A model generated the notes under the pieces. The model was not told the origin of the DNA. It did not search any database and was given only the letters and a program-made list of their open reading frames with translations. Shown here in pieces: positions 43,601 to 55,660 of a stretch of DNA of 64,000 bases. The first letter of the stretch is position 1, and each line of letters starts with the position of its first letter. The DNA lies in contig CM030716.1 of NCBI GenBank assembly GCA_017979445.1, positions 17,503,443-17,567,442 of the forward strand, read 5' to 3'. Both the position numbers and the translations under genes were made by a program. Source of the stretch: Akebia trifoliata. Its lineage: Eukaryota > Streptophyta > Magnoliopsida > Ranunculales > Lardizabalaceae.

Positions 43601-44735
43601 ATGAAGGTTGGGACAGTAATATTCAAACGTTTTTACAAAATATTCTAGTGAGAATTAAGTCTGGGAACCTCTTAATAAAACATAGATCTCATCGATTAGA
43701 TTAATTTAGAACTTAAGTTCACTCAATTTCGTTATCGGAAGCCTTAGATATTATCGATGCAAGTTCAATTTGTAAATCTGGAATTGTTGTTGAATGAAAA
43801 TTGGGACAGCAATGTTAAAACTTTTTTACAGAATATTCTAGTGAGAATTAAGTCTTGGAACCTTTAATAAAACATAGATCTCATTGAGTAGATTAATTTA
43901 GAACTTTAGTTCACTCAATTTCGTTATCGGAAGCCTTAGATATCATCAATGCAAGTTCAATTTGTAAATCTGAAATTGTTATTGAATGAAAGTTGGGACA
44001 GCAATGTTAAAACTTTTTTACAGAATATTTTAGTGAGAATTAAGTCTGGGAACCTCTTAATAAAACATAGATCTCATCGAGTAGATTAATTTAGACCTTG
44101 AGTTCACTCAATTTCGTTATCGGAAGCCTTAGATATCATCGATGTAAGTTCAATTTGTAAATCTGGAATTGTTGTTGAATGAAAGTTGGGACAGCAATGT
44201 TAAAACTTTTTTACAGAATATTCTAGTGAGAATTAAGTTTGGGAACCTCTTAATAAAACGTAGATCTCATCGATTAGATTAATTTAGAACCTGAGTTCAC
44301 TCAATTTCATTATCGGAGGTCCTAGATATCATCGATGGAAGTTCAATCTATAAATCTGGAATTGTTGCTGAATGAAGGTTGGGATAGCAATGTTAAAACG
44401 TTTTCACAGAATATTCTAGTGAGAATTAAGTCTAGAAACCTCTTAGTAAAACGTAGATCTCATCGAGTAGATTAATTTAGAACTTGAGTTCACTCAATTT
44501 CGTTATCAGAAGCCTTAGATATAATTGATGCAAGTTCAATCTGTAAATCTGGAATTGTTTCTGAATGAAGGTTGGGACAGCAACGTTAAAACGTTTTTAC
44601 AGAACATTCTGGTGAGAATTAAGTCTAGGCACCTATTAATAAAACGTAGATCTCATTGATTAAATTAATTTAGAACTTGAGTTCACTCGATTTCATTATC
44701 GGGAGGCTTAGATATCATCGATGTAAGTTCGGATT
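43601..44735 (+). repeat. 193-bp tandem repeat, about 5.9 copies, in the leader
   Basis: Units start at 43601, 43794, 43986, 44179, 44372 and 44565 with atgaaggttgggacagcaat-like sequence and include ttcactcaatttcgttatcg and gatatcatcgatg. Spacing is 192-193 bp. It is not found in the other Tat-like leaders of the window. Units carry short frames but no shared long ORF. Confidence 0.88.
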
Positions 44736-45082
44736 GTATTTTCCAAATTCACAGAAAATCCGAATTTATCTAATGTTAGCACAATTAATGTTCCTGAGAG
44801 TGAGCTCATCTCAACCATTGTCATTCTATCATCAATGTAACATCTATTGGAATCTCGATTTATTTTGGATCACCCAAAAGTAACCCTTGATTAGACCATA
44901 GATAACAAATTTGTGGGTCTTTTTAATGTTGGATCAGATTAATTATTATTTGTGTTATATGCCCATATAATGTACCATGATCTCTACAGATATATTTGTG
45001 ATGTGTTTGCTTTCATCTTAATTTCGATGTGATGGGTTTTATATTATTTTCTTGATCAATATTCATTTGATATCCATATGTG
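44736..45082 (+). other. Leader spacer
   Basis: AT-rich and noncoding; nothing recognised. Confidence 0.5.
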
Positions 45083-45960
45083 ATGACATAATCTGGCCCA
45101 TGTGTTTGGAAAAGGCCCCGGGCACACCCCCACCCTGTTTTGCACACACCATATGCACGTTTACTGTTTTGCACACTTACACGTCCTATATAGCCAACGT
45201 GGCACTAGTGCGTGGTCCGATCTCTTCGGAGATGCGACGTCATTCATAAAAACTACAACTTCAGTCACGTACCTTAGGGTATATCAAACTGGGGCATCAA
45301 TACCGTCTAATCAGGTGATTCTGAGAGATGTATTGATGCACCGAGGCTGGAGCGACCTAAGCCTTTTACCTATTGTGAACCACACAATCACATGTCCCGA
45401 TTGCCAACGTAGTACTAGTACGTGGTCGGTCCCCTCGTGGGATGCCAAACCATTTATAAAAGCTACAACTCTTGACTCGTACCTGTAGGTATAAAAGATA
45501 ATCTAAGTATATCAATTGCACTTTTTGGTCAAAACCGGTGCCTAAGCAAGATCTTGCCCCGCTGTACCCTACTGTATGAGGGGGATAGACTACGTCTATT
45601 CTAGACGAGAGGTATTTAAGTGGGCCCTTACTCAGCATTGTGCGCCACCTCTCAACTGGAGATTAAACTAGCTGTTTTTGGCTTCAGAGAAGTGAATTGA
45701 GGTTTTAGATTATCACCTATACGGTCTATCAAACCAAGTCACCACGTATCGAGAGGTATATAGGTGTGCTTGGGCAAGGGTGGCCAGATAAAAATGCATT
45801 GCACGTAGTAAGCTTAGAGTCTAGAAACCTTCCCTGTAGGTCACGACTCGAACTTATCGTGGGTGTTCCCGGGTTGTTTATTGAATAGAACCTTTGGATT
45901 GATGAATATATGTGAATGATGTGAATGATGAGATCAAAGTGTATGATTGTCCTCAAGGAT
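45083..45960 (+). repeat. Conserved Tat-like leader module, copy 3
   Basis: Reverse-complement orientation relative to 22581-23480, as expected for a plus-strand element. Landmarks: cgtaccttagggtatatc, gatagactacgtctattcta, gcgccacctctcaactgg. Confidence 0.75.
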
Positions 45961-46084
45961 CAAAAATTTGTTTTGAAAATTAAAATGGGTGCACCGACCC
46001 AATAAAGAATCCATTCTTTTACAATAATGACCCAGTCCATCCCGATCCAATAATCATGGTGGGTTGGGCCATTTAAATTGAAAT

Positions 46085-46470
46085 AAAAATCAAATTTTCA
46101 AAGAAGAAAAATGGTTTACGAAGGGAAAGTGTTTTCTAGAAAAAGTGTTTTCCAAAATAAGTGTTTTCTAGAAAAAGTGTTATTCTCTAGAAAATAATGT
46201 TTTCTAAGAAAAAGTATTTTCCAGAAGAACAAGATTTTTCAAGAGAAAATGCTTTCCAAATAACAAAAATTTTTCAGAGAAAAAATATTTTAGAAGAAAA
46301 TATTTTCCGAAAGAAAAGAAAATGAAAGAAAAATGATTTACAAAAGATTTATTTTTGCATGAAATTTTTTGAAATATGTTTTTTACCAAAAATCTATTTT
46401 TTGCATGGACCTTGTAAAATTATCAAAATATGTTTTTCTAAAAAGAAAATGATTGCAAAAAATAATCAGA
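46085..46470 (+). repeat. Degenerate ggaaaa/ttttcc repeats
   Basis: Same nature as 22140-22440: irregular repeats around gaaaaagtgttttcc, including two close direct copies at 46128-46180. Confidence 0.65.
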
Positions 46471-47169
46471 ATTGTGAAAATTGTTATTTAATAAAAACAT
46501 TATTTTTAAGAGTGCAATAAAATTATTTTCCTTCTGAATAATCATTGAATGGATGAATTGTTTAATGGATTGGTGCACAAAATTCAATAAAATCTCAGGG
46601 TTCATTTAAAATGTTATCGAGGGGGTGACACTGAAATTGGTTAAATTCACCTTCGAAGAGGTTTAAGGGTTATCATTGTACCTAAGCTCAATCGTCCACC
46701 GTCTAGCTAGGGTTACTAGTCCAGTCAGTTGGAACGAACGTCAACGCCAAATCAATCCTTTAGAATTTCTCAACATCGCCCAGTTATTCCCTGAAGATCA
46801 TAGTACTTTAGTCTTGTCGGTTATAAGCAATGTCTCAGTCCTCAGTCCTAATCAAGCCCGTTGTGGGTAGTTGTATTGAGTTTTCATGAGTTATTTGAGT
46901 TAGCTCGAGTCCAATTTTTCAATGTCATATTTTCTTTAGATCGAGTCTACTCTTTTTCTGTCGAGTCGAGTTAGTTTGTCGAGTCATAGAGGTGTCTGTC
47001 GCCCCTTTTGAATTTGATTGGCTAAAGGAAATATTTGAATATCTCGAGCGCATTAACGAATTAACTACTAATCTGGCTTCAAAGATAGATTTCTTTCTTT
47101 CGAGAAAGAAGATAAGAGTCAGGCTCAACGTTTAATCAAGAAAACAAAGGTTATTGACCTCGGAACAGA
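46471..47169 (+). other. Internal region of uncertain nature
   Basis: Parallels 21366-22139 of the minus-strand copy (shared LEFLNIAQLFPEDHSTLVL-like frame at 46760-46820). No recognisable domain. Confidence 0.35.
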
Positions 47170-48108
47170 AAATATTTCCTAAAGAGATTCAAATAGAAAC
47201 CCTCCTATCCCTAAAGGAACACGAGGGGATAATGAATTTACTCAGAAATTTCAAAAGACTTGTTCGTGTGATCTGATGAGGATGTGTTAGGTGCAAGCTT
47301 GGGTGGTTGTTCAACACGGAATAGATACTCGCTTGATGAGATGAAAATATCGATAGAGATGTTATAAAATGTTTCAGTGCTATCCTCACTACATCTTGAG
47401 TTGCAAATCACATATTATCAGTCGATATGAGGATACCATTTGAACTGATCCTGATAATGGCTCGTACTTCAAAGCTTAGGTCATTATTCTGTGTAAAAGT
47501 TCAGATCCGACATCACAGATCATCCATCTACCATCCTCAAATTAATGGAACAGTTGAAGCAAGCAGCTAATATGAGTCTCAAAATAATCATCAGGAAAAT
47601 ATGTCAATCACACCAGGATTGGTCAGAGAAGTTACCATTCACACTAGGGGCATATCTACTTCAATACAGTCTTCCACTGGAGTCACCCCCTATTTTCTAG
47701 TGTATGATATGAAAGCAATCTTACCAGTAGAAATGGAAATCCCATATCTCAAGGTCTTCAAAGAAAGTCAATTGTTAGAAATAGATTGGGTTCGCCAACG
47801 GTATGAAGAATTAAACTTGATTGAAGAAGAACAACTTAGAGTTTTGTACCACGTGCAAACTTATCAGAGAAAAGTCACCCACACGAAGGTCAAAGTTCAC
47901 CACTTACAAGTTAAGGATTTAACCATCAGATTTCAAAGAGAATTGAGTACTTATTTTTGACCCTAGAGGGAAGTTCAAACCTAATTGGGGAGGTCCATAC
48001 ATCATCAAGGAAATATTACCAGGAAAAGCTGTCAGGTTTCAAGATCATGATGGAATCGAGTTGCCAGAACCAACCAACCTTGACCAAATCAAACGGTACT
48101 ACATTTAA
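47170..48108 (+). pseudogene. Ty3-type pol remnant: pre-RT linker joined to integrase C-terminal half
   Basis: The linker stretch KEIQIETLLSLKEHEG is near 47178-47225. After the shared deletion, integrase sequence follows: a decayed core near 47400-47590 (INGTVEA), then an open frame 47601-47960 (119 codons) with STGVTPYFLVYDMKAILPVE and the basic tail QRKVTHTKVKVHHLQV. A frameshift leads to a conserved end (GKFKPNWGGPYIIKE-like, closing KRYYI with stop at 48106-48108). The integrase would insert the DNA copy; this version lacks its zinc finger and most catalytic residues. Confidence 0.75.
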
Positions 48109-48439
48109 GGATGTAATTTTTGGCCGAATCAATTTTCCTATTACCTAATTCTTTATCTCCTTTCTCAACCCCTTTGCAGCCTGTTTAAAAAGAGAAAAAT
48201 TGTGCCTTTTATTTCTTAGCCTGATCACCTAACCTAGGGGAGGGAAAAATTCGAACTAGGTTTTGGTCTGATCCCAAAATTCTGGGGTACGTAGGCAACC
48301 TGAGAAGTTACTTCAGGCCCGACCACATAAAAATAAAAAAATATAGTTCCCACACAATAAAAAAATCAAGAAAAAAATTCAAAAGAAAAGAAAAATATCT
48401 TCAAAATGGGGAAGAAAATTTAAAGAAATGAAATAATTT

Positions 48440-48880
48440 AAAAGGAAATGCCACACAAGGGGCATTTGGGTTTTTGAGCCTCAAAATTCCTTTCTTTTTA
48501 TACTCAGTCCTAAGCTTACCTATAAAAGTCCTCCTAAGTACCGTGCGAAAAGTCAAGAAGATAGTAAAGCATGATCAAACAGCAACTCCAGAAGTTCAGA
48601 GGAGAAAAAGATAAAAAAATGATGAAGCCTGCTAAGTTGAAAACCCGAAAATGGTGACTTAGGCAAAAATTAAGGCAAGCTCGCAAGGTTGAAAATCTGA
48701 AAGGACAACTTTGGCAACAATCAGAGCAAAGAAAAAAAGAGAAGAGCTCGCTAGATTGAAAATCTGAAAAGGCAATCTAGGCAAAAGTTAGAGCAAGCTC
48801 GCTAGATTGAAAACCTGAAAAGGCGATCTAGGCAAAAGTTAGAGCAACAAAGAAAAACAGAAGAAAATCCCAAGCTGAGA
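48440..48880 (+). repeat. Basic-repeat region downstream of integrase
   Basis: Counterpart of 19715-20127: ccacacaaggggcatttgg start region, then about 50-bp repeats with gattgaaaacctgaaaagg and gatctaggcaaaagttag. Stops interrupt any long frame here. Confidence 0.55.
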
Positions 48881-49607
48881 GCAGTCCGAGCTGAAACATC
48901 AGAAGTCCGAATAACCAAGTTCAATACTTAGCTTAAACCAGGCATAGACTCAGAAGCCCCAAGTATCTTGTCTATGATAAATCTGAAAATGTTTACTTCC
49001 CCAAGTGAACCAAGGGAGATAAGGGTGAATTCTATGATGAGTCTCGAAAGGAAATAATTTTGTACTCTTGAGCCTTACTCAAAACCTTCAATAAAATTAA
49101 TCAAAATTAAAAATTGAATCTTTATTGTGCTTGTGGTAATCAATTATTTCAAACCTTCATACAAGGGGCATTTTCTTTCTTCTTTTCTCCCTTACACTAG
49201 AGGCATTTTTTTTCTTTGTTGCACGATGTGTTCAATTATTTTCAAGGCCATGTTCATTGTCAAACTAGGGGCATTTTGTTTTTGAGCAATGTTAATCCTA
49301 AAAAAATAATAGGAACCCCAAACTTAAGGTTACCCTCTTAATAACAGTTTTTTGAAAAACTTTTGAGGTTCAAAAGAAATAAAACTCAGGTTTTAAATTC
49401 ATAAAACTTTTTGAATAAATCCTTGAGGTTCAAACAAAAGTATTTTTGATTTCACATAGGAGATATGACATTCTTTCGTTTTCCAGATTCTTTTCCAGAT
49501 CCAATCATTCTTAGATTCGATCATTTCTCTTCCTGATTCATTCCAATCAGTCTTCTCAAAATTCATTCATTCATTCTCAAAATTCCTTCATTCCTCTACC
49601 AGTTTTG
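48881..49607 (+). other. 3' untranslated region before the hairpin array
   Basis: Noncoding, conserved inverted with 19002-19714; includes repeated aggggcattt words. Confidence 0.5.
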
Positions 49608-50043
49608 CTCAGTTACCGCCAAGGGTTATCTTGGATTTTGCTCAGTTGCCGTCAAGGGTTATCTTGGATTTTGCTCAGTTTCCGCCAAGGGTTATCTTGG
49701 ATTTTGCTCAGTTGCCGCCAAGGGTTAACTTGGATTTTGCTCAGATGTCGCCAAGGGTTAACTTGGATTTTGCTCAGTTTCTGCCAAGGGTTATCTTGGA
49801 TTATGCTCAGTTACTGCCGAGGGTTTTCTCGGAACTATGCTCAGATGCCGCCGAGGGTTTTCTGGGAACTATGCTCAGTTGCCGCCGAGGGTTTTCTCGG
49901 AACTATGCTCAGATGCCGCCGACGGTTTTCTCAGAATTATGCTCAGATGCCGCCGAGGGTTTTCTCGGAACTATGCTCAGTTACCGCCGAGGGTATTCTC
50001 GGAATTATGCTCAGTTACCGCCGAGGGTTTTCTCGGAACTTTG
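49608..50043 (+). repeat. 33/34-bp tandem hairpin array (6 + 7 units)
   Basis: Six 33-bp units (starts 49608, 49641, 49674, 49707, 49740, 49773) with CCAAG-GGTTAT-CTTGG are followed by seven 34-bp units (49806 to 50043), mostly CCGAG-GGTTTT-CTCGG. The order (33-bp type toward pol, 34-bp type toward the 3' LTR) is the same as in the minus-strand copies. Confidence 0.9.
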
Positions 50044-50374
50044 CTCAGTTTATGCTCAGTTTATATTCAAATTATGCTAAGATTATACTCAGATTTTACT
50101 CAAATTTATCTCAGATTTTAAATGACACACTTGCACAGTTGTTACATTAGTCAAGGAGAATTTTCTAAAATTCAAGGATCTGACACTGTCAGTGAGAGTT
50201 TGCGCTCAAGGATCTGACAACCTTTTAATTCGGGGAGAGCTTTACCCTCAAGGATCCGAACACCCTGACGAATTGCTAAATCAGGCTGCAAAATGAACTG
50301 TCACTAGCTTTGGCATTCAGATATCGCACTATCTACCAAAATAGATTTGCTATCTAGTTTGTTTCAACCCTCTG
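50044..50374 (+). other. 3' untranslated spacer
   Basis: A short ctcagttta-type decay of the array, then noncoding sequence matching 17419-17751 inverted. Confidence 0.5.
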
Positions 50375-50389
50375 CCAAAGAGGGGCATC
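50375..50389 (+). other. Polypurine tract
   Basis: ccaaagaggggcatc directly before the 3' LTR start tgtagacacc. Confidence 0.75.
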
Positions 50390-52106
50390 TGTAGACACCC
50401 CATTTTTGCACTCGCCTGATTAATCAAATCGTCAACCCGATCGCAATGATTCCCAATAATGGATGTGTATTCCATTGTTTTATTTCGTTACCAGAAATAT
50501 TTCAAAAATCCGGATGAGGTATCTATAACTGACAAAACCTTAGAAACCACGCTACGCTAGGAAAATACGACTCTAGATACTTAGAAATCATCATTTTTCA
50601 GACAAAAAAAAGCTTCACGATAAAAATCACTAAAAATTGACCAAATTACCAAAATACCCCTAACCTCAAAATAACCCTAGAGCCTATGTTACGCTTAGGA
50701 AAACTCTCTCAAACACATAAAATAACAAATCGAAACCAAATAAATCATTTCGCCAATTTTAACAGAATTTGACAAAATTACGAAAATGCCCCTCATAAAG
50801 TTCACGACCATTTCACACAAAAAATTTCATAAATAACAAAAACTAATATTTCCATTGAATTCCTTACGAAAAATCGATTCTAAAACATCCTAGAACATTA
50901 AAAACCGACTTGAAACGTGAAAAGTCCTCTCCGGGGTAAAACGGTAATTTCACAATTTTCATAATTAAAAATTCCAAAATTAATAAATAAAACATTAAAT
51001 AATTAAAGTGAAACATTAATGAAATTAATTTAAATATTGAAACTAAAAAATCGATCAATCGGGCTTTCAAGTAAAATTGTTGAGGGTTCGTGAGATATTT
51101 CTTTAAGGACCCCTCCATTTGGGGGTCCAAAGAATTAAAGAAATAATGGAGGGGGGCTCTCCAAAAATTTAAAGTAAATCAAGCAAGACTGAAGTCAAGG
51201 TATTAAAGTCAATCTAGTGAGACTAAAGTCAAAATTAAAATCAATTAAACAAGACTAAAGTCAAGATATTAAAAGTCAATCAATTAAGACTAAAGTCAAA
51301 ACATTAAAAGTCAATCAAATAAGACCAAAAGTCATAATAGAGTTCTTATTAAATAATAACTCAATCTAATAAAGTTCTAACTTAAAAATAATTCTAATTA
51401 AAATAAAATTCTACCTAAAATAAGTCTAACTAAAACACAACTCTAATTAAAAGAACTCTAATTAAATACTAGCTCTATCCAAATCAACCCCTAAAAATAT
51501 CTATAAATAGAGGTGTTCACACCCTATTTTCGTATCAAATCTAAATCCTAAGAGAAGTAGGTCTAGAAGCCCCCATAGCATCCCATAAACCCTAGTTTTG
51601 GAGCCCCAACTCCTTACCTAACATCCCTCCTTCAATTTTAGCCTAGAAAACACCTAAAAGCCTTCCAAAAACATCCCAAAATCCACAACAAACTTGAAGA
51701 GTTCAAATCCAAAAATAAGGAGATACCTTACCTCGGAGATCCGAAATCAAATCCGGAGACAAAAGAAGCAAGAGAGTACGGTACAAGGAGTTGTTTTTGT
51801 CAGATCTGAGGGAACAAAATCCTTGCTATCGGAAAGGTATAAAAATTTTTATTTTTATTTTTATCTAGGTTTTTAGCAATGTGATTTATTTGGGAAGTTA
51901 GTAGAGACCGGCTTTGGCCGGGCGGGGTTGGTGCCTAACACCTTCCAACCCCGTAACGTGATCCCCAGACTCTTTTTCTCTTTCGTAGATTAGTTTGCCT
52001 TTTTTAGAGTCAGTTTGGTTCCTAGACCTTAACAACTAGGTGGCGACTCCCAAACCTCAAGGGTCAAAAGCGGATCCGCGCACCCCGCGGATCGAGGGCG
52101 CTTTCA
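50390..52106 (+). repeat. 3' LTR of the plus-strand element
   Basis: Edges tgtagacacccc and gcgctttca, followed by the target duplication ctctt. TATA box at 51501-51510. Confidence 0.9.
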
Positions 52107-52154
52107 CTCTTAAAAGATTACAGATACATTTTCAGATAAATATAGGACAACAGA

Positions 52155-52260
52155 TATCTCCCCCTTACTCCTTTAATTATTCATATATGCCTGCATTAAA
52201 ACATGTGTTCACAGGTGGGACGCCTTCTCCCCCTTTTTGTCAGTTGTTGACAAAGGGTGA
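52155..52260 (-). other. Additional polypurine-like tracts of the copia element
   Basis: The minus strand has gacaaaaagggggagaagg (about 52224-52242) and taagggggagatatc (about 52157-52171). Several such tracts after the last ORF are characteristic of SIRE-type elements. Confidence 0.5.
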
Positions 52261-52511
52261 ACCACCCAAAAGCCAACACACAAGGAACCCAAATAACAAG
52301 AGATATAGCAGGGTGAACAGATACAGAGTTGCACAATAGTGTATATGCCAAGAGTGAAGATGCATGCATCAATGAGAAGGGAAATAAAATTAAACATATA
52401 TTCATTATAAACAGTACAAGGTACATAAGAGAGATAACGACACATCATGACAGAAGCAGCCTGACAAAATACAACTGAATAAGCAAACAGCTGGAGAATA
52501 TAACTATAAAA

Positions 52512-53756
52512 CTAAGCACTGCTAGAGCTGTCATCAGAGGTAGCGTGACCGGGTACACAAGCCCGAATAAGAGTCTTGAGGTATCGATTCATCTTCTTAA
52601 GGCGCGACTCCAAACGAGTTTGCCCTTGTACTAGGTGGAGCTGGTCAGCTTCTAGAGCAGCCAACTGAGACTCAAGATCGGAGGGGGCAGCCGGAGGAGT
52701 AGCAGGTGCATTCGGAGGAGGTGGAGTGGGGGCCCGACGGGCTGGGCGAGGTGAGGGAGGCGCGGCTGGAAGGGCAATCCGCATCTTGGAGAGTATAGCG
52801 GTGGTGAAAAGTTCTTCATGAAGCACCGGACTGGTGTCAGTTGGAAGACCACAGAAGACAGCCAATTGAGAAATAAGGTGGCCATATGGGAAGTTACAGG
52901 ACGAACGACCTGAGCGGGCAAAACCGACAATCGTATGAAGGAGATAGGTGTCAAGGCACATGGCTTGACCAGTGGCAACACAGTACAGAGTATCGTCCAT
53001 GTGCATCGCAACATCGGTCTTGTTCCCGGCATGTGGATAGAGATTAGAGGTAAATAGTTTGTGAAGAAGTTTATACCGCGGGAGGAGATCCGTGCCATGA
53101 ATTGCACTATCCTTGACCCACTAGATGTCCCGGCGCCCATAGAGTACATCCATATATGCGGTTCGACGAGTCCCCAGGTCGGAAATAGGATCAGGATGGC
53201 CAACATAAGTGCACGTGATGTCCACGATGGAGGCAATGGTGGCGGTAGTAACATGAGTGCTGATCTGATCGAGCGTACCGAATGCCACCACGTCAAGGGA
53301 AGGAGGGAAGTCACGAGAGTCCACAATGCTGGAATAGAAGCGACGAACTTGAGAAGGAAAGACATCGCCTCCAAGGTCCAGAAGTGCCTCCCAGCCCATT
53401 TGATGAAGTAAATCAGGAATGCCAAATGGGTGCACTACTGCGATGTCCACGCGGCGTTCACAGACAATGGGGCGGTCTCGAAAGGACTGCAGTCGCTCTA
53501 TATATTGGCGTTGATCATCATCAATGCTTATATCTGAAGCAGGAGGATGACAAGAACCCTGTGGAGGGAGCAGATCAACGTCCTCTTCATCATTGTTTCC
53601 ATTCTCAGTGGAGGAGGACGAGGAGAAGGAAGGGCGAGCAGATGATGTAGAAGCACGCTTGTTTCTAACATTCCTTTGGGCCGGTGGCGGCCTCGCTTGA
53701 CGATGACGAGCCATGAGATCGATGATGAGCCCAGCAGAGATCAGAGTGGAGAGCAA
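52512..53756 (-). pseudogene. Extra 3' ORF of the copia element (plant transposon-protein / env-like position), one internal stop
   Basis: One frame of about 414 codons, interrupted only by a TAG at 53121-53123. The start is either at 53756 or, more likely, the internal MARHRQARPPP at 53714. The N-terminal 60 residues are basic then Ser-rich and acidic; a folded region follows (FPSQVRRFYSSI, VDITCTYVG; after the stop, LLPRYKLLHKLF and DTLYCVATGQAMCLDTYL). It ends in a Pro/Ala-rich linker and a coiled coil (LESQLAALEADQLHLVQGQ). This architecture resembles the putative plant transposon protein domain often found in retroelement ORFs. It lies where SIRE elements carry an env-like ORF. No signal peptide or membrane segment is evident, so an envelope role is not supported. 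Confidence 0.6.
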
Positions 53757-53924
53757 AGAGAAGCATCATGGTGGCAAGCGACAAGAGAGAAAGAGAGAGA
53801 GAAGGCAGAGAGAGACGAAGGAAGAGGGAGAGACAAGGCAATGAAATAGTGAGGGAAAATGAAAGGGCACGAAGAGAAAATACGAAAAAGGGTTTAAAAC
53901 AACGAATCGCATGCTGTCGGTCGA

Positions 53925-54010
53925 ACTGTCAGATTCTGTCGATGCCACTGACATCTGCCGATGAGTAATCTGGCGGTGGAACCGACAGAATGCTCATTCT
54001 ACCACCGATA
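53925..54010. repeat. GTCGGT-type palindromes between pol and the 3' ORF
   Basis: ggcggtggaaccgacagaatg near 53970 (core cggt-gga-accg), with gccgatgag and accaccgataga words shared with 40922-41340. Confidence 0.6.
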
Positions 54011-54178
54011 GAGTTCCTCCCCTTTTTTTTTGTTGTGAGACTAACATTTCTCAAATTTTCCAATAAGGGCATATAATAATAGGGGCCAACTGAATGTTCA
54101 ATGAAGAGTGAGAGTGGGAAGCAATCCTGCATCCCGAGTGCACACAAGCACTCTTGTATTATGTCAAAAAAGCCCTGC

Positions 54179-55660
54179 TCATAAAGAGCAGACCCCAATG
54201 GATTTCCAAAGGTGATCAAACCTTAGGGAATCTAATGGCTTAGTGAGAATATCAGCAAGTTGACTTTCAATCGGTACATATTCCAATCTGATTACGTGTT
54301 CTTCAACAAGTTCACGAATGAAGTGATACCGAATATCAATGTGTTTAGTGCAAGAGTGTTGGACCGGATTCTTCGAGATATTGATGGCACTGGTGTTTTC
54401 ACATAAGAGGCTCATCGTATCTTGAGATATCCCATAGTCCGCGAGCATCTGCTTCATCCATAGAAGTTGCGCACAACAACTTCCAGCTGCAATGTACTCA
54501 GCCTCGGCGGTGGAAAGGGATATGGAACTTTGCTTCTTACTATACCAGACACCTAAACAGTTCCTGATGTAGAAACAACCCCCACTAGTGGATTTTCTGT
54601 CATCCATGTTGTCGGCCCAATCAGCATCTGAGTACCCGGCGATAATGGACGAGGAATCAAGCGGATACCAGAGACCATTTTCGGTAGTACCGGCGACATA
54701 CCTGATAATTCTCTTAACAGCTAGGAGATGAGATTCCTTAGGATTGGCTTGAAAACGGGTACAGGTTCCTACACTATAAGAGATGTCGGGCCTACTGGCT
54801 GTAAGATAGAAAAGGCTACCAATCATACTCCTGTAGAGATGCTCATCTACACTCTTTCCTGAAGGATCTTTGAAAAGTTTAAGAGTGGTGCTCATAGGGG
54901 TATGGTGAGTTCGGCCAGACTTTAAACCAAATCGATCTACCATGTCTCGCGCATATTTAGTTTGGGAAATGAACATTCCATTCTCGAGTTGTTTAATTTG
55001 CAATCTCAAAAAGTAGCTGAGTTCACCAACCATGCTCATTTCGAATTCAGATTGCATAAGGTGGGCGAATTTGTTAGCCAATCCTTCGACAGTGGACCCG
55101 AACACAATGTCGTCTACATAGATTTGAGCAATAAGAGTGTGACCATCAATTTTTTGAACAAACAGCGTTTTATCAACGCTCCCCCTTACAAATTTATGAC
55201 TGAGCAGAAACTGAGTCAGTCTTTCGTACCAGGCACGGGGGGCTTGTTTGAGACCATAGAGAGCTTTTTTCAGTCTGAAGACTTGGTAAGGATGTTTGGG
55301 ATCAACAAATCCTTTTGGTTGTTCAACATATACTTCCTCATCTAAGAAGCCATTAAGAAAGGCACTCTTAACGTCCATTTGAAATAGTTTGAATTTCATC
55401 ACACATGTAATGGACATCAAGATCCGAATTGACTCAAGTCTTGCTACCGGGGTGAAAGTTTCATCAAAGTTAATCCCCTCAATTTGAGAGTATCCCTAAG
55501 CTACCAGACGAGCTTTATTTCGGACAATATTGCCAAGTTCATCATATTTGTTCTTATAAATCTATTTTGCCCCGATGACATTTTTATCAGATGGCCTTGG
55601 TACAAGATGCCACACCTAATTTCGATGAAATTGAAGAAGTTTGTCTTGCTTGGCTTGGAC
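54179..55660 (-). pseudogene. Ty1/copia reverse transcriptase-RNase H
   Basis: An open frame of 413 codons (54179-55420) contains the RT core with [15 protein letters not shown] (21-35), [12 protein letters not shown] (54-65) and the catalytic YVDD at 101-104. RNase H follows from about 255: [32 protein letters not shown]. The N-terminal RT part continues upstream in the same frame to about 55660 ([14 protein letters not shown]) but has two TAG stops, at 55496-55498 and 55562-55564. The protein would copy element RNA; these stops inactivate it. The stop at 54179 is followed by the palindrome cluster and the extra ORF. Confidence 0.9.

Larger units (their letters stand above)
41632..52106 (+). 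mobile_element. Complete non-autonomous Tat/Ogre-like retrotransposon, plus strand
   Basis: LTRs at 41632-43347 and 50390-52106; target duplication ctctt at 41627-41631 and 52107-52111. Inside, in order: tRNA-Arg primer site, a 193-bp tandem array, leader module, ggaaaa-type repeats, pol remnant lacking RT and RNase H, basic repeat region, 33/34-bp hairpin array, polypurine tract. The LTRs differ by several substitutions and an indel (compare 42430-42450 with 51190-51225), so this copy is older than the one at 15614-27278. Confidence 0.88.

Noticed and set aside
52652..53425. 257-codon minus-strand frame overlapping the copia 3' ORF
   Set aside because: It is a different frame over the same DNA; the frame with ordered domains and coiled coil is 52512-53756.
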